DNA from: Legionella taurinensis
GTDB taxonomy: Bacteria > Pseudomonadota > Gammaproteobacteria > Legionellales > Legionellaceae
Assembly (NCBI RefSeq): GCF_900452865.1
Contig: NZ_UGOZ01000001.1
Location: 2,232,001-2,296,000 of the forward strand
Length of the DNA stretch: 64,000 nucleotides
Direction of reading: 5' to 3'
Below are positions 8,354 to 16,600 of this stretch, piece by piece. Made by a program: the position numbers and the translations under genes. Below the pieces are notes generated by a model that was not told where the DNA came from, searched no databases, and was given only the letters and a program-made list of their open reading frames with translations. Position 1 is the stretch's first letter; every line of letters starts with the position of its first letter.

Positions 8354-8742
8354 TACGGGTTCTCCTTTACTAATTGTTTCATTTTTTCACAAATCTGCCG
8401 GTACCCCTGTTCCACCAGCAGGGCGGTAGGATAAAGCGCCTGGGGTATTTCCAGCACAGTCACCAGCTGCCGGTAATCCCAACGCGGGTGTTCGCTCACC
8501 GACGTGCCCGTCATCTGGCGGCAACACCATTCCAACGCCGCGATAAGGTACGGGTTACCGTAGGCTTTAAAGCAACACTGGATGATTAAACCCTGTGCAT
8601 CGCAGGCCGCATACCATTGCAAAAACGCTTTACCGCGGATCCCCGCCTCACTGAATACCGTGAAAGGCCGGCTACAATCCAGCGTGCCCACATGCCGCGG
8701 CCTAAAAAAACAGGTTTCTACTAAATCATTATACTTCATCAT
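8353..8742 (-). CDS. IscU/NifU-N-like protein lacking the cluster ligands
   Basis: By position and by its start (YNDLVETCFFRPRHVGTLD, compare the IscU N-terminus with PRNVG) and the block FKAYGNPYLIAALEW (compare FKTYGCGSAIAS), this 129-residue protein is a homologue of the Fe-S scaffold IscU. However, the residues that hold the cluster are gone: the ACGD motif reads RGKA, YGC reads YGN, and the HC pair before the last helix reads PT. Other cysteines (11, 23, 47, 56, 57, 73, 74, 118) are at non-canonical places. It overlaps iscS by four bases and iscA by one, so it is co-translated with them. It may modulate or dock on IscS rather than assemble clusters; its function is not known to me. Confidence 0.8.
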   Translation of the reverse strand: MMKYNDLVETCFFRPRHVGTLDCSRPFTVFSEAGIRGKAFLQWYAACDAQGLIIQCCFKAYGNPYLIAALEWCCRQMTGTSVSEHPRWDYRQLVTVLEIPQALYPTALLVEQGYRQICEKMKQLVKENP

Positions 8743-9899
8743 GGCACTATTTCATGCAGACGGGTTACTTGTTGGCAAATGGTATGAATGGCTTTTTCAA
8801 TGTCCGCCTCCGTGGTAAAACGGCCCAGGGACAGACGAATGGAACTGTAAGCGTCTTCATCACTTAAGCCCAGAGCTTTAAGCACATAAGACGGTTGATT
8901 ACTGGCAGACGAACAGGCTGACGCCGTGGACAAGGCCAATTCCCGCAAGGCCAGCAACAAGGTTTCGCCTTCGATTCCTTTAAAGGTCAGATTGAGATTA
9001 CCGGCAATCCGCTGGTGTTCGTGGCCGTTTAAACGGATACCGGGAAGATGCTTAATGCCCTGCCAAAGCCTCTGGCGCATTGCCAGGAGGCGGGCCTGCT
9101 CGGCCACGCGGGTTTGTTCGCCCAAATAAAACGCTTCGCCCATGCCCACGATCTGATGCGTGGCCAGGGTTCCTGAGCGTAACCCCTGCTCATGCCCGCC
9201 GCCATAGGATAACGGTAAAAGCCGCAGGCGCGGTTTATGACGAATATACAAGGCGCCTATGCCTTTAGGACCGTAATTTTTATGGCTGGACAATGACATT
9301 AACCCCACGGGCATGTGTTCAAGATCAACAGGCAGTTTACCGACACTCTGCGCCGCGTCGACATGGAAAATAATGCCCTTATCCTTTAACAAATCGCCAA
9401 TGGCGGTGATGTCCTGAATTACGCCGGTTTCATTATTCACATGCATTACCGACACCAGAATGGTTTCTGGCGTCAGGGCCGCTTTTAATCGCTCAAGGGA
9501 AAGCAACCCATCTGGCTCAGGCGGCAGCCAGGTGACAGTAAATCCCTCTTTCTTAAGTTGATGAATGCTGTCAAGGACGGCTTTATGTTCGGTACTCATG
9601 GTAATGAGGTGCCTGCCTTTATGCTGATAAAAGCGGGCGGCGCCAAGAATGGCGAGATTATTGGCTTCAGTGGCGCCGGACGTGAAAATAAGGTCTCGAG
9701 GCTCTGCATGAATGACCTCGGCAATCTGCGCCCTGGCCGTTTCAACCGCTTCCGCGGCTTCTTTGCCATAGGGATGAGAAATGGACGAGGGATTACCGAA
9801 AATGCCGTCAGGACCGAGATACCGAACCATACGCGCCACAACCCTCGGATCAACCGGGGTGGTCGCCATGTAATCAAAATAAATCGGTAACTGTTTCAT
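8739..9899 (-). CDS. iscS: Cysteine desulfurase IscS
   Basis: PLP enzyme that takes sulfur from cysteine, carries it as a persulfide and feeds Fe-S cluster and tRNA thiolation pathways. The 386 residues (E. coli 404) show the family N-terminus (PIYFDYMATTPVDPRV), H105 in STEHKAV, D181 in HVDAAQS, the PLP lysine K207 in SSHKNYGPKG, and the flexible-loop catalytic cysteine C329 in STASACSSAS. It starts four bases after trmJ and overlaps the iscU-like gene, with no iscR, hscBA or fdx in the cluster, which is therefore a reduced isc operon. Confidence 0.96.
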   Translation of the reverse strand: MKQLPIYFDYMATTPVDPRVVARMVRYLGPDGIFGNPSSISHPYGKEAAEAVETARAQIAEVIHAEPRDLIFTSGATEANNLAILGAARFYQHKGRHLITMSTEHKAVLDSIHQLKKEGFTVTWLPPEPDGLLSLERLKAALTPETILVSVMHVNNETGVIQDITAIGDLLKDKGIIFHVDAAQSVGKLPVDLEHMPVGLMSLSSHKNYGPKGIGALYIRHKPRLRLLPLSYGGGHEQGLRSGTLATHQIVGMGEAFYLGEQTRVAEQARLLAMRQRLWQGIKHLPGIRLNGHEHQRIAGNLNLTFKGIEGETLLLALRELALSTASACSSASNQPSYVLKALGLSDEDAYSSIRLSLGRFTTEADIEKAIHTICQQVTRLHEIVP

Positions 9900-9903
9900 G
9901 ACC

Positions 9904-10647
9904 TTATCCTCTGTCCTTCACGCCCGCCCACCTCAATGCATTCTGAACGTGCGTTAAAATGCCGCGCAGGATATTGACCTCCATGTGCTCCAGTTTCGCA
10001 CGGTTAAACAGACGCCGGATGCGTTGCTGTAAACGCCGGGGATTGGACGGTTTTAAAAAATCAATCGCCACCATGACCTCGGTCAGATGGGCATAAAACT
10101 GCTCAACCTCATCCGCAGTAGCCGGTTTATCCGCCCGCAACGCCACTTCGGCGGAAGGCGACAATAATTTCATCCGCAACTCGTAGGCAATGATCTGCAC
10201 CGCCTGCGCCAGGTTCAGCGATCCATACTCCGGATTGCTGGGGATATAAATATGATAGTGGCTTTTTAACAATTCATCGTTGGTCAGGCCGGCGTGTTCA
10301 CGTCCGAAGACGATGGCCACCTGGGTGTCATCGGGTTTTTTACACAGCATTTCCGCCGCTTCCGATGGCGTTAGGCCCGGCAAGGCAATGCCGCGGGGCC
10401 GCGCGCTGGTGGCTAAAACGAGCTGGCAGCCGCGTAACGCGTCATCCAGACTTTCTGTGACGACGCAGTGTTCAAGGACATCATCCGCCCCCGCTGCCAT
10501 TTCCCAGGCTTTGAGATCAGGGAAAGACTTGGGCGTTACCAGATACAAACGGCTCAACCCCATGGTTTTCATGGCTCTTGCCGCGGAACCAATATTGCCC
10601 GGATGCGAGGTGGCAATCAGTACAATGCGAAAGGACTCTAATTTCAT
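9904..10647 (-). CDS. trmJ: tRNA (cytidine/uridine-2'-O-)-methyltransferase TrmJ
   Basis: SPOUT-class methyltransferase that modifies nucleotide 32 of several tRNAs. The 247 residues begin RIVLIATSHPGNIGSAARAMKTMGL and include VFGREHAGLTNDEL and the knot-forming SLNLAQAVQIIAYELR, as in E. coli TrmJ. The frame extends to a TTG at 10656; the ATG at 10647 matches the family start better. It heads the isc operon and is divergent from suhB, the same suhB-trmJ-isc neighbourhood seen in enterobacteria, but without iscR. Confidence 0.94.
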   Translation of the reverse strand: MKLESFRIVLIATSHPGNIGSAARAMKTMGLSRLYLVTPKSFPDLKAWEMAAGADDVLEHCVVTESLDDALRGCQLVLATSARPRGIALPGLTPSEAAEMLCKKPDDTQVAIVFGREHAGLTNDELLKSHYHIYIPSNPEYGSLNLAQAVQIIAYELRMKLLSPSAEVALRADKPATADEVEQFYAHLTEVMVAIDFLKPSNPRRLQQRIRRLFNRAKLEHMEVNILRGILTHVQNALRWAGVKDRG

Positions 10648-10715
10648 AAAGGTCAATGAATTTTGCGAAGTGCGTAACTATAACAGCAATGTCTTCTCTC
10701 TGTACAAAAAAAATG

Positions 10716-10724
10716 TGCTAGAAT
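10716..10724 (+). promoter_or_regulatory. Extended -10 promoter of suhB
   Basis: TG, one base, then TAGAAT (10719-10724), an extended -10 element 30 bases before the suhB ATG. The -35 region is a poor match, which extended -10 promoters tolerate. Confidence 0.5.
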
Positions 10725-10753
10725 CGCTGACTTTTGTAGAAAAGAGCGAAGCC

Positions 10754-11542
10754 ATGGAACCATTACTTAATATTGCAGTCGCCGCTGCCCGTCAGGCCGG
10801 TGATATTATTGTACGTCATATTGAACAAATTGACAGAATTAAAGTCACGGCCAAGGACAATGCCGAGTATTTCAGCGAAGTGGACATTAAAGCGGAGCAA
10901 ACCATCATTCAGGCTATCCACAAGGCCTACCCCGACCATGGTATTTTAGCGGAAGAAAGCGGCCTTTATAATGAGGAATCCGAAGTCCAGTGGATCATTG
11001 ATCCGCTGGATGGAACCAGCAATTTCCTGCACGGGTTCCCTTTTTACTCGGTCTCCATCGCCTGCAAAATTAAAAATCGCATCGAACACGCGGTGGTTTA
11101 TGATCCCATCCGGCATGAGTGTTTTTCGGCTACCCGCGGCCGCGGCGCCCAACTCAATGACCGCCGCATCCGCGTTTCCAAACAAACGCAGCTGCAGCAG
11201 GCCCTGCTCGGTACAGGCGTATCCTTTCGCAATCCAGCCGCAGCCCAGCGGTATCTGCCGACGTTTGAAGCCTTAATGGGTAAATGCGTTGGCATCCGAC
11301 GAACCGGCTCTGCGGCTCTTGATTTGGTGTATGTAGCCGCAGGACGGCTTGATGGTTTCTGGCAATTTGGTCTGCGCCCCTGGGACATCGCCGCCGGTGC
11401 CCTGATTGTCAAGGAAGCAGGCGGCTTGTTAAGCGACGCTCAGGGCAGTGAAGAGTATCTGAAACAGGGCGATGTCATCGCCGGAACCCCCAAAGTGTTC
11501 AAAGCGCTGTTACAAACACTGATGCCCGTCATGAAACGCTAA
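10754..11542 (+). CDS. suhB: Inositol-1-monophosphatase family protein SuhB
   Basis: Mg-dependent phosphatase of the inositol monophosphatase family; in E. coli SuhB also takes part in rRNA antitermination complexes. The 262 residues contain EYFSEVDIKAE, the metal site EESG, the motif DPLDGTSNFLHG, and the C-terminal WDIAAGALIVKEAGG. The frame is open back to 10280, inside the opposite-strand trmJ, but homology begins at MEPLLNIAVAAARQAG, so the ATG at 10754 is the start. It is divergent from trmJ. Confidence 0.95.
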   Translation: MEPLLNIAVAAARQAGDIIVRHIEQIDRIKVTAKDNAEYFSEVDIKAEQTIIQAIHKAYPDHGILAEESGLYNEESEVQWIIDPLDGTSNFLHGFPFYSVSIACKIKNRIEHAVVYDPIRHECFSATRGRGAQLNDRRIRVSKQTQLQQALLGTGVSFRNPAAAQRYLPTFEALMGKCVGIRRTGSAALDLVYVAAGRLDGFWQFGLRPWDIAAGALIVKEAGGLLSDAQGSEEYLKQGDVIAGTPKVFKALLQTLMPVMKR

Positions 11543-11556
11543 ACGCCCCGCAATAC

Positions 11557-11618
11557 AGCTTCAGCTCCGGTACGAATTTTGCACAGAAATCGTACCGGGT
11601 CTCTGTCAACCTGAAGCT
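11557..11618 (+). promoter_or_regulatory. Nested inverted repeats between suhB and pilV
   Basis: Two nested perfect inverted repeats: outer AGCTTCAG (11557-11564) with CTGAAGCT (11611-11618), inner CCGGTACGA (11567-11575) with TCGTACCGG (11590-11598). The outer right arm abuts the pilV ATG at 11619 and covers the place of its ribosome site. It could end the suhB transcript or fold the pilV leader shut; no T run follows, favouring the latter or an operator. Confidence 0.6.
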
Positions 11619-12095
11619 ATGAAACATTGGGCAAGTCACCAAAAAGGATTCAGTTTAATTGAAGTCTTAGTCAGTTCATTTGTTCTGGCACTGGGCTTAC
11701 TTGGCATCGCATCGTTGCAGATGAATGCCATCCGCTACAATCAGACGGCGCAGTTGCGCTCAATTGCCATTGCCCAGGCGGGCAATATGGTTGATCGCAT
11801 GATGGCCAATTCAGCCGGCATCCAGTCTGGCGCCTATAATAATGTCTCGGGAACGCCCTCCTTACCCAGTTGCACCACCTGCAGCGCCGGGCAGATTGCC
11901 CAACGCGACGTGCACATCTGGAATTCAACCAACAGCACGTTACTGCCACAGGGCCAGGGCACAATTACCCGTAACGGCAACCAGTTCACTGTCATCATGC
12001 GTTGGGATAATGAGCGCACCGGCGTTAACGGTACAGGCTGCAGCGGCGATGCCGATGTCGATCTAACCTGCCTGATTATGGAAGTGGAATTATGA
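11619..12095 (+). CDS. pilV: Type IV pilus minor pilin PilV
   Basis: Minor pilin of the priming complex that starts type IV pilus assembly at the inner membrane. The 158 residues carry a class III prepilin leader: short basic leader ending in KG, then FSLIEVLVSSFVLALGLLGIASLQ, with the conserved glutamate at +5 of the mature protein. A cysteine pair (PSCTTCSAG) lies mid-protein. It opens a pilV-pilW-pilX-pilY1 operon with four-base overlaps. fimU/fimT-type and pilE genes usually near by are absent from this locus. Confidence 0.93.
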   Translation: MKHWASHQKGFSLIEVLVSSFVLALGLLGIASLQMNAIRYNQTAQLRSIAIAQAGNMVDRMMANSAGIQSGAYNNVSGTPSLPSCTTCSAGQIAQRDVHIWNSTNSTLLPQGQGTITRNGNQFTVIMRWDNERTGVNGTGCSGDADVDLTCLIMEVEL

Positions 12096-13102
12096 AGCGC
12101 TTGCAATGCCACGGTTTTTCAGTGATTGAATTCATGGTGGCCATTACGCTCGGCACCCTGCTCATTGCCAGTGCGGGTGCGGTTTACCTGAGCAATAAAT
12201 CCACCTACGTCATGCAGGAAGGCCTAGCCCGTCTGCAGGAAAATGGGCGGTATGCCAATTTTTTACTGGCCCGGGAATTACGCATGGCGGGATTTCAGGG
12301 CTGCTCCAATCAAAAGCAGATTGCAGTGACCAATTTGGTCAGAAATGTATCAGCAATGTTGTCTTATGACAAACCTGTGCAAGGTTACGACGGGCTCGCC
12401 GCCTCCTTCAGCCCCATCCTCCCGGCCAATTTAACCGGCAAACCCCTCATCGGATCAGACATTATTGAGGTGAGGATGGCCTCTAATTTTGGCGTGCAAT
12501 TGCGCGATGACATGAATCAACCCAACAACCCTATTCTGGTTTATGATCGCTTAGGCATCGCCTCGGGTGATCCGGTGATGATTACCAATTGCTCGGTAGG
12601 CGATATTTTTATTGCCGGCGCCAACACCAATGCCACGGCCATTACCCATACCGTCAGCGACAATACCAGCAATGATTTGACCATGGCGTATCCAGCCAAT
12701 TCACAGGTCATGCGCTTTCTCTACTATGCTTTTTATGTTAAAAACACCGGCCGCGTCAATTCCGTCGGTCAGCCCATCCTGGCGCTGGTGCGTCTGGATA
12801 TTAATGGCAATGAGGATGAAATCGCTGAAGGCGTAGAACGCATGCGGGTCACCTACGGCGTCGATACCAATGGCGATAACACCGTGGACAGTTACCAGAC
12901 CGCCACCCAGGTCAATAATGCCAATAACTGGAATAATGTCATCAGCATCCAGATTAACCTTCTCTTTGCCACAACGGAAAATGTCAATGACAAAGTTCAA
13001 CCCTATACCTTTAACGGCGTAACCCTGACGCCTACCGATCGTAAATTACGCCGTCAGTGGGATACATTCATTACCTTAAGGAATCGAGGTTTGCCATCAT
13101 GA
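12092..13102 (+). CDS. pilW: Type IV pilus minor pilin PilW
   Basis: Large minor pilin that links the priming complex to PilX and PilY1. The 336 residues begin with a prepilin leader (GFSVIEFMVAITLGTLLIAS, cleavage after G) and include the usual early block LQENGRYANFLLARELRMAGFQGC. A DTNGDNTVDSY stretch near residue 253 resembles a Ca-binding loop. It overlaps pilV and pilX, sharing ATGA at both junctions. Length is typical (270-350). Confidence 0.92.
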   Translation: MKRLQCHGFSVIEFMVAITLGTLLIASAGAVYLSNKSTYVMQEGLARLQENGRYANFLLARELRMAGFQGCSNQKQIAVTNLVRNVSAMLSYDKPVQGYDGLAASFSPILPANLTGKPLIGSDIIEVRMASNFGVQLRDDMNQPNNPILVYDRLGIASGDPVMITNCSVGDIFIAGANTNATAITHTVSDNTSNDLTMAYPANSQVMRFLYYAFYVKNTGRVNSVGQPILALVRLDINGNEDEIAEGVERMRVTYGVDTNGDNTVDSYQTATQVNNANNWNNVISIQINLLFATTENVNDKVQPYTFNGVTLTPTDRKLRRQWDTFITLRNRGLPS

Positions 13103-13608
13103 GGACACAATCTGGTGCGACGCTCGCCGCAACCCTGCTGTTATTACTGGTGATCACCCTTTTAGGCATCACCTCAGTGCAGGTGACCCACCTGCAGGAA
13201 AAAATGTCAGCTAACCTGCAGGATAAGGAATTATCCTTCGTGGCCGCTGAATCCGCCTTAAAAGCGGGTGAGAACTGGGTTTTAAGCCAGGAAAAAGAGC
13301 CCACGGTGTATGTCACCTGCCAGGCTTTCCCCTGCGCCCAGCAGGTCTATGAAAACATCAATCTGTCCACCCAGCCATCAAGCTGGTGGAACAGCCGCTC
13401 AGCGCAATACACCCTGAGCCTGGACAATATCGCAACCAATCCCCGTTTCATTATTGAATTTCTCCAGTTTGTTCCTGATTCACCCGTCGTTGGTTCATCG
13501 GCCGCTAAAAGCACCGGCGTTTTTTATTACCAGGTCACTGCCCGGGGTACAGGGTCTACGAATGATTCAATCAGTGTCCTGCAAACCACTGTGGCAAGGA
13601 GATACTGA
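13099..13608 (+). CDS. pilX: Type IV pilus assembly protein PilX
   Basis: Minor pilin-like protein bridging the pilin priming complex and PilY1. I start it at the ATG at 13099 (169 aa), which shares ATGA with the pilW stop and yields MRTQSGATLAATLLLLLVITLLGITSVQ; the upstream ATG at 13057 would add 14 residues inside pilW. The leader is typical of PilX: SGA(T/M)L in place of GF(S/T)LIE. The ELSFVAAESALKAGENWV block after the membrane helix also fits the family. Confidence 0.92.
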   Translation: MRTQSGATLAATLLLLLVITLLGITSVQVTHLQEKMSANLQDKELSFVAAESALKAGENWVLSQEKEPTVYVTCQAFPCAQQVYENINLSTQPSSWWNSRSAQYTLSLDNIATNPRFIIEFLQFVPDSPVVGSSAAKSTGVFYYQVTARGTGSTNDSISVLQTTVARRY

Positions 13609-16600
13609 TGAAACGCATAACCGCAGCAGTGGCGTGCCTGACCGGCACCTTAAGCATATCCCCCCTGTTCTCCGGCACCTTGAATCTGTCGCAGACCCCG
13701 CTGTTCATCACCGACACCGTCGCACCCATGACCATGTTGATTTTAAGCCGCGACCACAAACTTTATTTTGAAGCCTACAACGATTTGACTGATCTGGATG
13801 ACGATGGTCAGATTGAATTGCATTTTAAACCCAGCATTGACTATTACGGTTATTTTGACAGCGCCAAATGCTATGCCTACGATTCTGGGCAGCAGTATTT
13901 CTACCCAACCGCCATGGCGGTTGATCGCAAATGCCCGGGGAGCTGGAGCGGTAATTTCCTAAACTATTTAACCACATCCCGCCTGGATGCCATTCGCAAG
14001 GTGTTGTATGGCGGCTATCGTTCCATCGACTCAACGACCGCCACGGTGCTGCAACGCTCTTACATTCCTCAGGATGGGCACAGCTGGGGTAAAGAATACA
14101 AAAGTTTAGCCATTGACGGGTTTAACATCAGCGACTACACCCCGTTTACCGCCCCATCCGGCACCAACTACCATCTGTTTGCCAACACCACCCTGTTAAA
14201 CACCGCCTCCCCCCTGCTGCGGGTGGCCTTAAACCAACCCTATCGCATTTGGGAATGGGTCAGCATTGAACGGCCGGTGGCCGGTTCCCGGGCATTGCAT
14301 GGCAGTTCAGGACCGCTGATTACCGGCCTTACCGATTATGTCGTGCGCGTTAAAGTCTGCGACAGCGCCATTGGCCTTGAAGACAATTGCCGCAGCTACC
14401 CCAATGGTCAGAAAAAACCCATTGGTCTGCTGCAGGAATTTGGCGAAAACAATTCCATGTTGTTTGGTTTGTTGACTGGAACATACAAAAACAACCTGGC
14501 TGGCGGCGTATTGCGCAAAAACATCTCCAGCATTACCGATGAAATTGATTTAAACACCGGGCAATTTACCGCGGTGAACGGCATTATTTCCACCATTAAC
14601 AAATTAACCGTCACCGGTTTTGGCGGTAATTACGAGTATTCCTGTGGATTTATCTCAACCCGCAACATCAACAACGGCGAGTGCGAAATGTGGGGAAATC
14701 CACTGGGTGAAATGATGTATGAATCGGTGCGTTACCTGGCCGGTAAATCGTCAGCCAACTCTGCCTACAATTATTCTACCGGCACAGATGTGACACTCGG
14801 CCTGCCCAAGCCCTCCTGGGTTAACCCCTATTCGGTTTATCCTTATTGTGCCAAAGCCAATATGCTGGTGCTAAGCGACTTAAACCCAACCTATGACAGC
14901 GATCAGGTGCCCGGGAGCTATTTCAATTCCTTCAGCGGTGACTTATCGCCCTCCTTCAATGCCGCCTCCCTCGCACAAAGTATTTTTACCGGTGAAGGCT
15001 TTTCAAGCCTGCTGGCTTTCATTGGCCAATCCGGCGGGACAGCCGATGGGTCTCCCAAGCCTAAAACCGTGACCAGTTTCGGCAATATCCGCGGTCTTGC
15101 TCCTTTGGAAGCCAACTCGGAGGGTAGCTATTACCCAGGAAGCGTTGCCTGGTATGCCTGGGTTAATGATCTCAACAGCGCTCAGGGAGAACAAAATGCC
15201 AAATCCTACTTAATTGCACTGTCCGCCCCCATGCCTGAACTTAAATTTTTAGTGGGAGGCAATCCGATTACCGTGCTGCCTTTCGGGAAATCCGTCGCCG
15301 GATTCAGTATCAATGCAACCCAGGGCCAATACCAGCCCACCAATGAAATTGTCGATTATTACATTGAATCCCTCACGCCTACCCAGGCCGTGCTGCGGGT
15401 GAATTTTGCCGACTTGCAACAGGGCGCTGACTTTGACATGGATGCGATTGTCAAATACACCATCACCGTCAATGCCGACAATACCCTGACCATTGCCTGC
15501 GACTCCATCTACGCCGCGGGCGGGATCACCCAGCACATGGGGTATGTCATTTCCGGTACCACGCAGGATGGGGTGTATCTTGAAGTACGGGATATCGACA
15601 CGGCTGCCGGCAGTGACGTCAACTACTTTTTAGACACCCCGCCCGGCCAGCCGCCTGGCGGTATCTGGAATGATTGGGTGGCCTTGCCTTTAACCACCAC
15701 CCGAACCTTTACACCGAGCTCAACCCCTTCGGCCACCGTCCTGAAATCCCCGCTGTGGTATGCGGCAAAATGGGGTGGATTCATTGATTCCAATAATAAC
15801 AATGAGCCGGATTTGAACACCGAATTCGACACCGACAATGACAGCGATCCGGATAATTATTTTCTGGTGACCAATGCCAATAGCCTGCGCGCGCAACTGG
15901 CCAAGGCGTTTGCCTTAATCCTCGATCGAACAGGATCCTTCTCATCTGCTGCCTTAAGCAGCGGTTTCCTGGCCTCTGACACCCTGATTTATCAGGCTAT
16001 TTTCAGAACCAAGGACTGGAGTGGTCAACTGCTTGCCTTTGACATTGATGAAACCAACGGCAATATTCTTTTTACGGGTTCAGGACCGCAAGGCTCCCTC
16101 TGGGATGCCTCCCAGAAGCTGAGCCTGCAAAATTTCAGCACAGGGCGTCACATCATCACCTTTAAGCCCTCCAACAACACCGGCATTAAATTCCGTTGGC
16201 CTTCGAACCCAGCCTCCCCCACCAACACGGAACTGGATGTATCCCAGGTGACGGCTTTAAACTTAAATCCGGTAACCGCGGTCAGTGACGGGCAAGGCAG
16301 CAACCGCTTGAATTTCCTGCGCGGGGATAAATCGCTGGAACAGAAAAATGGCGGGACTTTCCGTAATCGCACCACCCTGCTGGGCGACATCATTAACTCC
16401 ACCCCGCTGGTCATCAAAGTGCCCAACCAGCAATACCCGGTGACCTGGGCGGGCGGCGCCCCGGAAAACAGCAGCCCTTACGGTATTTTCCGTGAAAACA
16501 ATCTAAACCGCCGCGCGATCATCTATGTGGGAGCCAACGACGGGATGCTGCATGCGTTTGACGCGGTCACGGGGGTTGAGGTCTTTGCCTATGTCCCTGC

